NCBI RefSeq assembly: GCF_900114045.1
Contig: NZ_FORQ01000004.1
Coordinates: 1 to 64,000, forward strand
Reading direction: 5' to 3'
Origin: Kaistella treverensis
GTDB taxonomy: Bacteria > Bacteroidota > Bacteroidia > Flavobacteriales > Weeksellaceae
Length of the DNA stretch: 64,000 bases
Each line of letters opens with the position of its first letter. The first letter of the stretch is position 1. The notes under the pieces were generated by a model. That model was not told the origin of the DNA. It did not search any database and was given only the letters and a program-made list of their open reading frames with translations. The position numbers and the translations under genes are program-made. This document shows positions 16,117 to 25,503 of this stretch, piece after piece.

Positions 16117-17076
16117 TTATGCCGTTATATTTTCGGTTTCCTGCAGCGATTTCAGCTTTTCCATTTCCTTCTCCTGTTCTTTTTCGTAAAGTTTTGCAGC
16201 GCTCCATTTCGCGTGACGCGACGGTTTTATGGAATAACCTTTCTTCAGCGAATAAATTTTGGTGAATTCTGCCCCGAAAAATATCAGCATACAGGAATAA
16301 TTAATCCACATCATAATCAGGATGATGGTTCCCGCTTTCCCAAAGGTCGACGTAGGCTTTAATTCTGCGAAATATAAACCAAGCAGAAATTTACCGATGG
16401 TGAACAGAACGGCGGTTAGAATCGCGCCCGTCCACACCGCTTTCCAGGAAATTTCAACATCGGGCAGCACTTTAAACATAAATGCGAAAACGGCGACCAC
16501 CAAAAGGAAGCCCAGCACATAATCCATTACTTCCATTAAAAGATAGGTTTCAAGCCCGAGTTTCATTGTAATAAAATTATTCAGTAAACTGATGAGCGAC
16601 GTCAGAATCATCGTAATCATCAACAAAAAACCAATCACCAGGATCATCCCGAGTGAATTTGCGCGGTCAAGCAGAAATTTAATTAAAGCTTTTCTCGGCG
16701 CGGCTTCTACGTCCCAAAGTGTATTCAACGATCTTTGAAGGTGAAAGAAAATGGTAGTGGCACCGTACACCAATGAAAATATTCCCACGATTTTCATGAA
16801 AATATTTTCTTTGTCAATCAGCGCGCTTGCGATCATTTCTTCAATACTTTTCGCCGCGTCAGAACCCATCATTCCGCTGATCTGGTCTCCAATCTGCCCA
16901 CGAATGGCTTCCTGACCGAAAAAATATCCCGCAATCCAAATGATGATAATCAAAAGTCCGGGAATGGAAAATATAGCGTAATACGCCAAACTTGCAGAAT
17001 CGCTGGTTGCGTTGCTTTTGTTCCATTCGGTGAAGGTTTCCTTTAAAGAATCCCAGAAAAAACTTATATTTTTCAT
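16117..17076 (-). CDS. YihY/BrkB family membrane protein
   Basis: This 319-residue inner membrane protein has six or seven hydrophobic helices. The family landmarks are ASLAYYAIFSIPGLLI near residues 28-43, IFFHLQRSLNTLWDVEA near 108-124 and the late FGKAGTIILIMMWINYSCMLIFFGAEFT. YihY proteins were once called ribonuclease BN by mistake; their molecular role is unknown. The C-terminal 40 residues are charged and coiled-coil-like (EKEQEKEMEKLKSLQE). ATG at 17076. Confidence 0.9.
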   Translation of the reverse strand: MKNISFFWDSLKETFTEWNKSNATSDSASLAYYAIFSIPGLLIIIIWIAGYFFGQEAIRGQIGDQISGMMGSDAAKSIEEMIASALIDKENIFMKIVGIFSLVYGATTIFFHLQRSLNTLWDVEAAPRKALIKFLLDRANSLGMILVIGFLLMITMILTSLISLLNNFITMKLGLETYLLMEVMDYVLGFLLVVAVFAFMFKVLPDVEISWKAVWTGAILTAVLFTIGKFLLGLYFAELKPTSTFGKAGTIILIMMWINYSCMLIFFGAEFTKIYSLKKGYSIKPSRHAKWSAAKLYEKEQEKEMEKLKSLQETENITA

Positions 17077-17228
17077 CTTTTTAATGTTTTAGAACCGAAA
17101 GCTGAGATTCTGAATTGATAAATTTTCAGCTCACAGAGATTATTGAAGCAAAAATCGCGGCAAAGGCGTTGCCAAAATTGAAGTCGATATTATTTGAAAA
17201 AAATATTTTTAAAGTTTAAGCTTAGAAA

Positions 17229-17265
17229 ATTCAAAAAAAATGCCTTTAAAGCAGGTAAAATTTCC
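17229..17265 (-). repeat. AT30 element copy before aroQ
   Basis: On the minus strand: GAAATTTTACCTGCTTTAAA, then GGCA and T8. It matches the family in both arms and core. Confidence 0.5.
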
Positions 17266-17308
17266 AATGCGCATTTTGCTGTTAAACGGTTTTAATGCTA
17301 AAACTGCT

Positions 17309-17316
17309 TATATTTG
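17309..17316 (+). promoter_or_regulatory. Putative -7 element of aroQ
   Basis: TATATTTG lies 13 bases before the aroQ ATG at 17330. Upstream in-frame ATGs (from 17240) would precede the promoter, which supports the shorter start. Confidence 0.5.
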
Positions 17317-17329
17317 TAAAAAGCTAAAA

Positions 17330-17743
17330 ATGAAAATTTTAATAGTAAACGGCCCGAATTTAAATCTTTTGGGCACGCGCGAACCCGATATTTACGGAAA
17401 TATTTCGATGGAAGAATATTTAAATCAGCTTGAAAACAAATTTCCGGAACACGAAATTTCCTACTACCAATCCAATATTGAAGGTGAGCTCATCGACCGT
17501 TTGCAAAAAGATGATTTTGAAGCTTTAATCATTAATCCGGGCGCTTTTACGCATTATTCTTACGCGATTGCAGATTGCCTGAAAAACATTTCGCAGCAAA
17601 AAATGGAAGTTCACATCAGCAATATTTATCAGCGCGAAGAATTCCGTCAGAAATCTGTGACCGCGGTCAATTCGGACGGAATCATCAGTGGTTTTGGTTT
17701 GAAAGGTTATGCGCTCGCTATTTTAAGTTTAAATTCAAATTAA
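17330..17743 (+). CDS. aroQ: 3-dehydroquinate dehydratase, type II
   Basis: This 137-residue enzyme of the shikimate pathway dehydrates 3-dehydroquinate. It begins MKILIVNGPNLNLLGTREP with the family's NGPNLNLLG motif and catalytic Tyr in DIYG. Later it has YYQSNIEGELID, IINPGAFTHYSYAIADC and EVHISNIYQREEFR (catalytic His). A longer frame from 17240 exists, but homologues start at this Met and a -7 element sits between the two starts. The exported amylase gene follows after 11 bases. Confidence 0.95.
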   Translation: MKILIVNGPNLNLLGTREPDIYGNISMEEYLNQLENKFPEHEISYYQSNIEGELIDRLQKDDFEALIINPGAFTHYSYAIADCLKNISQQKMEVHISNIYQREEFRQKSVTAVNSDGIISGFGLKGYALAILSLNSN

Positions 17744-17754
17744 AAAAATTGGTC

Positions 17755-19140
17755 ATGAAAACGGCATTTTTTTTCATTTTAGCTTTTTCATTTTCCTTTC
17801 CTTTTTCGGGAAGTGCGCAAACAAAGGATCCGCGCTATCAGCCCAAAGAATATGTAGAAATCAACCATCCGGAGTGGAGCAAAAATGCCACAATTTATGA
17901 AGCCAATATCCGCCAATACACACTGGAAGGCACTTTCAAAGCTTTTGAAAAACATCTGCCACGCCTGAAAAAAATGGGTGTGGACATTATCTGGCTTATG
18001 CCGATTCACCCAATTGGTGAACTGAACCGCAAAGGAAAATTAGGCAGCTATTATTCGGTGAAAGATTTTAAAGCCATCAATCCTGAGTTCGGGACGATGA
18101 AGGATTTTCAGCATTTGGTAGATAAAATTCATTCCTTAGGCATGTACGTCATCATCGATTGGGTTGGCAATCACTCGGCCTGGGACAATCCTTTAGCAAA
18201 AGAGCATCCCGAGTGGTACACGAAAACGCGCAAAGGCAAATTTCAGCCAACGCCTTGGTATGATTGGGATGATGTCATCGATTTTGATTATAACAATCCG
18301 GACCTGCGGAAATATATGACCGATGCGCTGAAATTTTGGGTGAAAGAAACCAATATCGACGGTTACCGCGCGGATGTTGCAGGCTTTATGCCGGTAGATT
18401 TCTGGGAAAATGCGCGCGCAGAATTAGATCAGATCAAGCCGGTTATTATGTTGGCGGAATGGGAAAGCCGCGATTTGTACAAAAAATCGTTTGACATGAC
18501 GTATTCCTGGTCTTTGTGGAATGAAATGAAAGTCGCCGTAAACCAGCAAAAATTAGGCGGTTTGGTGGAATACCTTGCGCACGACGTAAGCACGGTTCCG
18601 CGTAATGCGTATCGAATGACATTTACTGATAATCATGACAAAAATTCCTGGGAAGGAAATCCGTATCTGAATTTTGGACCAGGCTTAAAAACTGCAATCG
18701 TTATGACCGGCGTGGTGAACGGAATGCCGCTTTGCTACAGCGGTCAGGAAGCGGGTTTGAATAGAAGTCTGAAGTTTTTCGAAAAAGACCCGATTGAATG
18801 GAAACAAGATGAAAACGGTGAAATCTTCACCAAACTATTCCATTTAAAACACAAAAATAAGGCGCTTTGGAACGGAAAATTTGGTGGTGAAATGATTCGC
18901 GTGGTGAATGATCATCAGGACCAGATTATTTCTTTTTACCGAGAAATGGAAAAAGATGCCGTTTTGCCGGTTTTAAATTTTTCCGATAAAAGTGTGAATG
19001 TAAATTTAAACACCAATTATTTTGAGGGAAAATATAAAGAGCTTTTTACCGGTAAAATCTACAATATTTCCGGAAAAACCACTTTGAAGCTGGAACCGTG
19101 GGCTTATTTGGTTTTGGTGAAGGAAAACGAACCGAATTAA
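17755..19140 (+). CDS. Exported alpha-amylase family (GH13) glycosidase
   Basis: This 461-residue protein has a signal peptide (about 1-23, ending GSAQ). The (beta/alpha)8 catalytic domain carries the GH13 residues Asp207 in GYRADVAGF (nucleophile), Glu235 in MLAEWES (acid/base) and Asp295 in FTDNHD (transition-state stabiliser), with MGVDIIWLMPIHPIG at strand 2. A short beta-sandwich C-domain ends the protein. It should cleave alpha-glucans outside the inner membrane. Start 17755 is chosen for the signal peptide; the longer frame (17575) overlaps aroQ. Its stop codon overlaps the stop of the convergent gene in the shared TTAA. Confidence 0.88.
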   Translation: MKTAFFFILAFSFSFPFSGSAQTKDPRYQPKEYVEINHPEWSKNATIYEANIRQYTLEGTFKAFEKHLPRLKKMGVDIIWLMPIHPIGELNRKGKLGSYYSVKDFKAINPEFGTMKDFQHLVDKIHSLGMYVIIDWVGNHSAWDNPLAKEHPEWYTKTRKGKFQPTPWYDWDDVIDFDYNNPDLRKYMTDALKFWVKETNIDGYRADVAGFMPVDFWENARAELDQIKPVIMLAEWESRDLYKKSFDMTYSWSLWNEMKVAVNQQKLGGLVEYLAHDVSTVPRNAYRMTFTDNHDKNSWEGNPYLNFGPGLKTAIVMTGVVNGMPLCYSGQEAGLNRSLKFFEKDPIEWKQDENGEIFTKLFHLKHKNKALWNGKFGGEMIRVVNDHQDQIISFYREMEKDAVLPVLNFSDKSVNVNLNTNYFEGKYKELFTGKIYNISGKTTLKLEPWAYLVLVKENEPN

Positions 19141-20975
19141 TTTGGATCTTCATCGTACTCGTTCCATTTCGTTTCATCGAAAGAGTTGGTGTCTTCCGCG
19201 AGTAATTCGGCTTCGCGGCTAAGATATTGGCTCATCGTGAAACTTACTTTATCTTTTACCTGCTCTTTTGCCAATTTTTTTGTCATCGCAATGTCGATCA
19301 TGGTAAATCTCTTCCCGAGTCGTCGCGCAGCATAAGCGCGCATTCCCGTGGCTTGTAAAATATCCACCGCCATATTTACAGCAGTTCCCAAAGTTTCGCG
19401 ATAAATATGATCCACGCCGTTATTGATGAAATCATACGCATCAAGCCGGTTTTTCGCACGTACAAAAATCTGAAGTTGGGGGAAATGCTCTCGCGAATAA
19501 TTTAAAATTGCTTTATTTTTTTCGGGGTTATCCAGGCATAAAATCAGAAGATCTGCCGTTTCCGCTCCAGCGGATCGCAAAATTCCAGGTTTGGAAGCAT
19601 CGCCGAAATAAACTTTAAAACCATTTGAGCGCAGCAAATTCACGCGTTCCGCGTCATTATCCAAAATTGTTGCACCAATACCGTTTACACGTAACAGCCT
19701 GCCAACCGTACTTCCGAAATGCCCGAAACCAACAATAATGATTTTGTGTTTGATTTCTGGTGTTTCAAGTTCTTCCGGACTTTGTATAGCTTTATTCGTG
19801 TGTGGTTCAATAAATTTTTCGTTGATAATTAATAAAATCGGCGTAATACACATCGAAATGGCGGTAATTGCCATCAGCTGCGCTTTCAGCTGCGGATCAA
19901 CAATATATAAATCCGAAGAATAATTAATGAGCACAAACGCGAATTCACCAACTTGTGAAAGCCCCAAAGCAACCAGGAAATTCTGATTCATTTTAAGCTT
20001 AAAAAACTTCCCGACACCGAATAAAACCCCAAATTTCACCAACAAAACCACGGCAGTTACGGTGAAAATAAACATCGGGTCCTGCATGATGACAAAAAAG
20101 TTAATTGTGGAACCGACGCTTACAAAAAATACCGCCAATAAAACGCCTTTAAACGGATCAAGCTGACTTTCCAGCTCGTGCCGGAATTCGCTTGTCGCCA
20201 GCATGACGCCCGCGATAAAAGCGCCAAGTGCGGCGCTCAAACCTACGGCATTCATCAGTTCTGAAACACCGATAACCAGGAATAGTGAAGTTGCGGTAAG
20301 AAGTTCATTCATTCCGGAACGCGAAACATAGCGTAAAAACGGGACAAAAGTATATCTGCTCAAAAAAATGAGCGCAGCAATTCCGAGTACAATAGAAAAC
20401 GGTTGTAGCCAGTCGGGGAGAAGCTGTATCAGTTTTTGGTTTTCGGTGTTTTCAGAAGTTTTCGCAATCACCGGCAATAAAGCTAAAAGCGGGATTACCG
20501 CCATATCCTGAAATAAAAGTATGGAAAATGACGCTTCACCAACATCGGTATGAAGTGTATTTTTCTCTTTTAAAGTCTGTAAAACAATCGCGCTGGACGA
20601 CATTGCAAAACATATGGCCGCGACCAGCGCCTGATCGGTGCGCCAACCCGCAAAATAGAAGATCGGGAAAAGTATAGCGATGGTGAAAATCATTTGGCTG
20701 AAACCCATACCGAGAATTTTCTTCCGAATAATCCAGAATTTTTTCGGTTCAATTTCCAGACCCACCAAAAATAAAAGCATAACGACACCAAACTCTGTTG
20801 CATGCATGATATCATCGGAATCGCCAGTTAGCTTTAAACCAAATGGACCAATAATAATTCCGCCGAGAATAAAACCGATTACAGAGCTTAATCCCAGTTT
20901 CCGGACAAGCGGAACCATGATGATGGCCGCACCTAAAAAAATTAACGCTGTTTGTGCTAAAGAATCGTTACTCAT
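19137..20975 (-). CDS. KefB/KefC-type monovalent cation:proton antiporter (CPA2)
   Basis: This 612-residue inner membrane protein has about 12-13 hydrophobic helices (1-385) of the Na/H exchanger type (GFILGGIIIGPFGLKL, GLSAALGAFIAGVMLA). A cytoplasmic TrkA-N/Rossmann domain (about 410-540) contains IIVGFGHFGSTVGRLL and a terminal Asp (ATILDNDAERV). It resembles glutathione-gated potassium efflux systems, which protect from electrophiles. The preceding gene encodes a KefF-like flavodoxin-fold protein and overlaps this start by 8 bases, strengthening that reading. Regulation by glutathione is inferred from family only. Confidence 0.88.
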   Translation of the reverse strand: MSNDSLAQTALIFLGAAIIMVPLVRKLGLSSVIGFILGGIIIGPFGLKLTGDSDDIMHATEFGVVMLLFLVGLEIEPKKFWIIRKKILGMGFSQMIFTIAILFPIFYFAGWRTDQALVAAICFAMSSSAIVLQTLKEKNTLHTDVGEASFSILLFQDMAVIPLLALLPVIAKTSENTENQKLIQLLPDWLQPFSIVLGIAALIFLSRYTFVPFLRYVSRSGMNELLTATSLFLVIGVSELMNAVGLSAALGAFIAGVMLATSEFRHELESQLDPFKGVLLAVFFVSVGSTINFFVIMQDPMFIFTVTAVVLLVKFGVLFGVGKFFKLKMNQNFLVALGLSQVGEFAFVLINYSSDLYIVDPQLKAQLMAITAISMCITPILLIINEKFIEPHTNKAIQSPEELETPEIKHKIIIVGFGHFGSTVGRLLRVNGIGATILDNDAERVNLLRSNGFKVYFGDASKPGILRSAGAETADLLILCLDNPEKNKAILNYSREHFPQLQIFVRAKNRLDAYDFINNGVDHIYRETLGTAVNMAVDILQATGMRAYAARRLGKRFTMIDIAMTKKLAKEQVKDKVSFTMSQYLSREAELLAEDTNSFDETKWNEYDEDPN

Positions 20976-21492
20976 AGCGTGTTAAACTTTGTTTAATTTT
21001 TTCGGTCATATCCGCAAGTTCCTGCTCTTCAAGATCATCCGCGTTATAAATGGAGATGATTTCTTTAATTTCAATACCGGTTACGGAAAGCGAGAGAATC
21101 AGCGGTTTCATCAGTTCCTCAATGGTCGTTTTGTACAAACCTTCGCGGTGATAGCTTTCTTCTGAGGCGCCCATTGTTACAATGATTATCGCATCTTTAT
21201 TCATCAGCGGGTGATTGCTTTCCGCTTTCCAGCTCATATCGAAAACCTCATCAATCCAAAGCTGGATTAATGGTGGTAAACCAAACCAAATTAAAGGAAA
21301 ATGAAAAATTAGCCGCTCAAATTCACGAATTCTTTTCCGTTCCCGGAACGTTGCGATGTGAAAATCCGGATATTCTTCATACAAATCCCGGAAAACGAGT
21401 TGCTCGGAATTCCCGTATGCCTTGATCAGCGCTACATTGGTGGTAGAATATTCAAAGTAAGGATGCGCGAATATGACGAGCGTTTTTTTCAC
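20968..21492 (-). CDS. KefF-like NAD(P)H-dependent oxidoreductase
   Basis: This 174-residue flavodoxin-like-fold protein (NAD(P)H quinone oxidoreductase family) has MKKTLVIFAHPYF at strand 1, IFHFPLIWFGLPPLIQLWIDEVF as the flavin-contact region and IVTMGASEESYH. KefF-type proteins activate KefC channels and reduce quinones. The overlap with the antiporter gene (8 bases) shows an operon. The start is GTG at 21490-21492, giving a protein that begins exactly at the beta-1 strand as in homologues. Confidence 0.85.
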   Translation of the reverse strand: MKKTLVIFAHPYFEYSTTNVALIKAYGNSEQLVFRDLYEEYPDFHIATFRERKRIREFERLIFHFPLIWFGLPPLIQLWIDEVFDMSWKAESNHPLMNKDAIIIVTMGASEESYHREGLYKTTIEELMKPLILSLSVTGIEIKEIISIYNADDLEEQELADMTEKIKQSLTRYE

Positions 21493-21559
21493 AAATGGGC
21501 TAATTGCCCGAAATTACAAAAAAAACGAAAAAAAGTACGTTTTATGCAGATAATGTTTT

Positions 21560-21567
21560 TATTTTTG
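21560..21567 (+). promoter_or_regulatory. Putative -7 element, near-leaderless gene
   Basis: TATTTTTG ends five bases before the ATG chosen for the next gene (21573), so the transcript would have almost no 5' leader if this element is used. Confidence 0.3.
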
Positions 21568-21572
21568 ATGAT

Positions 21573-22724
21573 ATGAAGGTTATACAAGTGACTTCAGCAT
21601 CTACGATACGGGAATTTCTGGATTTTCCGGCAACCTTATTTTCGGGAGATAAAAATTACATCCGCCCTCTGGACCAGGACATCGAAGCGGTTTTTGATCC
21701 GAAGAAAAATAAATTTTTCAAACTAGGGATTTGCGAACGATTCATCTTTAAAAATGATGATGATAAAATTTTAGGAAAAATTGCCGTTTTTACCAATAAA
21801 AAATACAAGCAGAGCCAGCCGACCGGAGGCATTGGTTTTTTCGACTGTATTAATGACCAGCAAACCGCAAATTTTATTTTTGATTTTGCGAAAAACTGGC
21901 TTCAGGAAAAAGGAATGGAAGCGATGGATGGCCCGATAAATTTCGGTGAACGCGATAAATTCTGGGGTTTGCTTATTGAAGGATTTTCCGAGCCGCTGTA
22001 CGCGATGAATTATAATGCGCCGTATTACAAAGAGCTTTTTGAAAATTACGGTTTCGAAATTTATTTCAACCAGTTGTGCTTTGGCCGAAAAGTTCACGGT
22101 CCGGTTGCGGAAAATTTCATGGAAATGCACGCGCGCGTTTCGCAAAACAAAAAAATAAGCGCCAGACCTTTGAAAGTGAAACACCTGGAAAAATTTGCCA
22201 AGGATTTCACCGAAATTTATAATCAGGCGTGGGCAAAGCACGGTGAAGGAAAACAACTGACCGAAGCGCAAACTTTAAAAATTTTTACCACGCTAAAGCC
22301 GGTAATTAATGAACATATTTCCTGGTTTATCTATATGGAGGAAAAGCCAATCGCTTTTTGGATGAACATTCCGGACTTGAACCAATGGTTTAAATACTTC
22401 AATGGTAAGTTTGGTATAATCCAAAAATTAGCCTTTTTAGTGCTGAAAAAACTGAAAAAAAATAGGAAAATGGTCGGTTTGGTTTTCGGTGTAATTCCCG
22501 AATGGCAGGGACGCGGCATCGATGGATTTATGATTTGGGAAGGCACCAAGCATTTCCGCAAAACCACGGATTTCGAAGATTATGAAATGCAGTGGATTGG
22601 AGATTTTAACCCGAAAATGATAAAAATCGCTGAAAATCTGGACACCACGGTGACTCGAAAATTAGCAACTTATCGTTATCTTTTTGACCGTACGCAAGAA
22701 TTTCACCGGCACAAAATTTTATAA
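21573..22724 (+). CDS. GNAT-like acyltransferase, substrate unknown
   Basis: This 383-residue cytoplasmic protein begins MKVIQVTSASTIREFLDFP. It contains GPINFGERDKFWGLLIEGF (about 125-143) and a late segment VFGVIPEWQGRGIDGFMI, in which QGRGID resembles the pyrophosphate-binding Q/RxxGxG/A loop of GNAT proteins. Similar long two-domain proteins are widespread in Bacteroidota and are annotated as N-acetyltransferases or hypothetical proteins. I cannot name a substrate. A longer frame begins at 21504, but its extra 23 residues overlap the likely promoter. Confidence 0.65.
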   Translation: MKVIQVTSASTIREFLDFPATLFSGDKNYIRPLDQDIEAVFDPKKNKFFKLGICERFIFKNDDDKILGKIAVFTNKKYKQSQPTGGIGFFDCINDQQTANFIFDFAKNWLQEKGMEAMDGPINFGERDKFWGLLIEGFSEPLYAMNYNAPYYKELFENYGFEIYFNQLCFGRKVHGPVAENFMEMHARVSQNKKISARPLKVKHLEKFAKDFTEIYNQAWAKHGEGKQLTEAQTLKIFTTLKPVINEHISWFIYMEEKPIAFWMNIPDLNQWFKYFNGKFGIIQKLAFLVLKKLKKNRKMVGLVFGVIPEWQGRGIDGFMIWEGTKHFRKTTDFEDYEMQWIGDFNPKMIKIAENLDTTVTRKLATYRYLFDRTQEFHRHKIL

Positions 22725-22750
22725 AAATTACCGGCTATTTTAGAGAAATT
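22723..22750 (+). repeat. AT30 element copy between convergent genes
   Basis: A5, TTACCGGCTATTTTAGAG, AAATTTT. It fills the 15-base gap between the GNAT-like gene and recJ and overlaps both gene ends. Confidence 0.4.
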
Positions 22751-24449
22751 TTACGTCTCTGATGTTGAGGTAATACGTTACGTTTCCTTTCCAGTGATTT
22801 TCTTCTGCGGTAAACGCCATGTCGAAACTTCTTTTGCGGAATTCATCAGCATATTTTCCCAATTTAAAACCAATGCATTCAATATTTCTGCCCGAAGATT
22901 CCTGTCGGATGAAAAATTTGACATGGGAATTATCTTTGCCCATTGTTTTTACATAACCAGCAACTTTTTGGTTTTTCAGGACCAAATTCGGTTTCATATT
23001 GTGCGGACCAAATGGCGCAAGCTTTCGGTGAAAATTGAAAAAATCCTTGTTTAAATCTTCAATTTCTACCACAGAATCAATGGTGATGCTGGGCTCGATC
23101 TGATGTTCCCTAATTTTTTCACAAACAACCTGCTCAAATTTCTGCTTAAAAGCTTCGAATTTAGCTTTCTCCATTGAAAGTCCTGCTGCAGCAGGATGCC
23201 CGCCGAATTTCAGAAACAAATCCGAACAGCATTCCAGCGCGTGGTGAACATCAAAATCAGCAACTGAACGTGCCGATGCCACCATTTCGCCATTATTACC
23301 ATCGGTGAAAACCAAAGTCGGTTTGTAATGGGATTCAATCAATCGTGAAGCTACAATTCCGATTACACCTTTATTCCAGCCGGGACCGTAAACAATGGTA
23401 GAACGGTTGGTAATCTGACCGGAAGTTTCTACCTGTAAAAGTGCCTCGGTAGTACTGCTCATGTCCATTTCGCGGCGCGAATCATTCAGGCTTAAAATAT
23501 CGCCAACGATTTGATGCGCGTGTTTCAGGTTGTCGGAAACCATTAATTCCACCGCGGCTCTTCCGTGTGAAATTCTGCCCGCCGCATTTATTTTTGGAGC
23601 GATTTCAAAAACAATATTTGAGATTTCAAAAGTTGCCAGTTTATCTTCCGGAATAAGCAAGCGCAAACCGATATTCCGGGTTTTCCGTAAAACTTTTAAA
23701 CCCTGTTTTGCCAAAACACGGTTTTCACCACTCATCGAAACAATGTCGGCCGCAATGGAAATGGCGAGCAAATCGGTAAGTTCAAAAAGTTCGGCTTCCG
23801 GAATCTTGTAAATGCTGTTCAGGCCCTGACAAAGTTTAAAACCAACGCCGCAACCCGAAAGTTCCTTGAACGGATAACGGCAATCTTTACGTTTCGGATC
23901 TAAAACCGCAACCGCATCGGGAATTCTTTCGCCAGGTAAATGGTGGTCGCAGATGATAAAATCTATGCCGAGACTTTTTGCGTAGTCAATTTTTTCGATA
24001 GCTTTAATACCGCAATCAAGCGCGATAATGAGTGAAAATCCGTTGTTTTTCGCGAAATCAATTCCTTCGGTGGAAATCCCGTAGCCTTCTATATTTCGGT
24101 CCGGAATATAATAATCGAGGTATTTCTTTTCAACAATTTTGCTTAGGTAAAGATACATCAGCGCAACAGCGGTGGTTCCGTCAACATCATAATCACCGTA
24201 AACCAGGATTTTCTCACCGTTTTCAATTGCGGTTGCAATTCGGTCCACGGCAACCTGCATATCCTTCATTAAAAAAGGATTGTGAATATCGCCGAGGTTT
24301 GGTTTAAAAAATTCGCGTGCTTTCTGATAATTGTCTATTCCGCGCAGAACCAGAATCTTGGATTCAAAGGTTCCGAAACCCAATGAGGAGCTGATACTGT
24401 CTACAATATCTTCATTTGGCTCGGGTGTAAAAATCCATTTTTGACTCAT
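22740..24449 (-). CDS. recJ: Single-stranded-DNA-specific exonuclease RecJ
   Basis: This 569-residue DHH-superfamily nuclease has YGDYDVDGTTAVAL (about 80-93, metal ligands), ALDCGI, the DHH motif in ICDHHLPG, and the DHHA1 domain motif FGGHPAAAGLS (about 415). The C-terminal OB-like domain covers about 450-569. It degrades ssDNA 5' to 3' in recombination and mismatch repair. The length is typical (570-580). The gene is monocistronic on the minus strand. Confidence 0.95.
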   Translation of the reverse strand: MSQKWIFTPEPNEDIVDSISSSLGFGTFESKILVLRGIDNYQKAREFFKPNLGDIHNPFLMKDMQVAVDRIATAIENGEKILVYGDYDVDGTTAVALMYLYLSKIVEKKYLDYYIPDRNIEGYGISTEGIDFAKNNGFSLIIALDCGIKAIEKIDYAKSLGIDFIICDHHLPGERIPDAVAVLDPKRKDCRYPFKELSGCGVGFKLCQGLNSIYKIPEAELFELTDLLAISIAADIVSMSGENRVLAKQGLKVLRKTRNIGLRLLIPEDKLATFEISNIVFEIAPKINAAGRISHGRAAVELMVSDNLKHAHQIVGDILSLNDSRREMDMSSTTEALLQVETSGQITNRSTIVYGPGWNKGVIGIVASRLIESHYKPTLVFTDGNNGEMVASARSVADFDVHHALECCSDLFLKFGGHPAAAGLSMEKAKFEAFKQKFEQVVCEKIREHQIEPSITIDSVVEIEDLNKDFFNFHRKLAPFGPHNMKPNLVLKNQKVAGYVKTMGKDNSHVKFFIRQESSGRNIECIGFKLGKYADEFRKRSFDMAFTAEENHWKGNVTYYLNIRDVKFL

Positions 24450-24756
24450 AATCTTACAAAAATAGGAAAAAATATCAGGTTATTTCGGGCAATTTTTCAG
24501 TGTTTTCTATTTTAAAAAGTCGATAAGAAAAGCCGAAGGAAATGCTGATTTTCGGTAAAAAATTAGCTGCTTTATTGCCGTTTTTTTTTCGATTTTGCTA
24601 TAAACATTTCATTAATGAAAAACAAAATATAAAATTTTTTAACCTGATGTTCAATGCTTTACATATTATTTTAAAAAATATTCTGCATTCCGAAATCTGA
24701 ATTAAAAAGCTGCTCGTAATTATTTTATACAATCATTAATCATAAAAATCATTATT
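24450..24756. other. Intergenic region between divergent recJ and the ferritin-like gene
   Basis: This AT-rich stretch of about 300 bases has no gene. It carries a clear AT30 copy at 24557-24590 and otherwise only A/T-rich sequence expected to contain the two divergent promoters. I see no exact TANNTTTG on the plus strand close to 24757. Confidence 0.6.
24557..24590 (+). repeat. AT30 element copy
   Basis: A6, TTAGCTGCTTTATTGCCG, T9, C: a near-consensus member with core GCTGCT. Confidence 0.6.
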
Positions 24757-25467
24757 ATGCAGAAAACAATTACTGTATCGAACAAAGGAGCGACTTTGGA
24801 TACAAGCAGAAGAAATTTTTTGAAATTAAGCGGAATAGGACTCGCTGTCGCAGGTTTGGCTGTGGTGGGCTGTAGAGATGACAACATGGATATGCCGATG
24901 AACCAAAATGTATTCGATCTTGGGAAAGGCGATGTGGGCGTTTTAAATTACGCTTACGCGTTGGAACAGCTGGAAGCCGATTTTTACACCAAAGTTGTCA
25001 ACAGTTTCTACGGTGGAATTTCTACAGTTGAAAAGCAACTTTTTACTGATATTTATAACCACGAGGTTATTCACCGTGATTTCTTTAAAGCTGCAATTAC
25101 AGCGGCTGGCGCAACACCAACACCAACGCTGGAATTCAAATACGACGGAGTTGATTTCAAAAGCAGAAGTTCCATTCTCGCGACAGCAAAAGCTTTGGAA
25201 GATACAGGTGTCGCCGCATATAATGGTGCAGGTAAGTACATTACAAATTTAGATTACTTGGTTATTGCTGGGAAAATTGTTTCAGTAGAGGCGCGGCACG
25301 CTTCAGCGATCAGAGATTTGATCAGCCCCGGAACCGGTGCGTTTTCCGGTGATGATGTGGTAGACGCCAACGGTTTGGATGTTGCAAAAGAGCCGAAAGA
25401 TATTGTAATGGCAGCGGGCGGTTTCTTTAAAACACCGTTCACGTGGAAAGAACAGGGAATCGGTTAA
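24757..25467 (+). CDS. Ferritin-like (Ferritin_2) Tat-type lipoprotein
   Basis: This 236-residue protein starts with a twin-arginine export signal SRRNFLKLS (Arg18-Arg19), a hydrophobic stretch and a lipobox AVVGC with Cys39, so it is predicted to be exported folded and lipid-anchored. The mature part has the four-helix pattern of Ferritin_2 (desiccation-related protein family): LEQLEADFY, NHEVIHRDFF (ExxH), ALEDTGVAAY and SVEARHASAIRD (ExxRH), which together give a full set of diiron ligands. Catalysis is unproven. It is 36 bases upstream of a second ferritin-like gene with the same helix pattern, so the two form an operon. Confidence 0.82.
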   Translation: MQKTITVSNKGATLDTSRRNFLKLSGIGLAVAGLAVVGCRDDNMDMPMNQNVFDLGKGDVGVLNYAYALEQLEADFYTKVVNSFYGGISTVEKQLFTDIYNHEVIHRDFFKAAITAAGATPTPTLEFKYDGVDFKSRSSILATAKALEDTGVAAYNGAGKYITNLDYLVIAGKIVSVEARHASAIRDLISPGTGAFSGDDVVDANGLDVAKEPKDIVMAAGGFFKTPFTWKEQGIG

Positions 25468-25503
25468 TCACTTTACATCAATTTTAACTTAAATAACAGC
25501 ATT

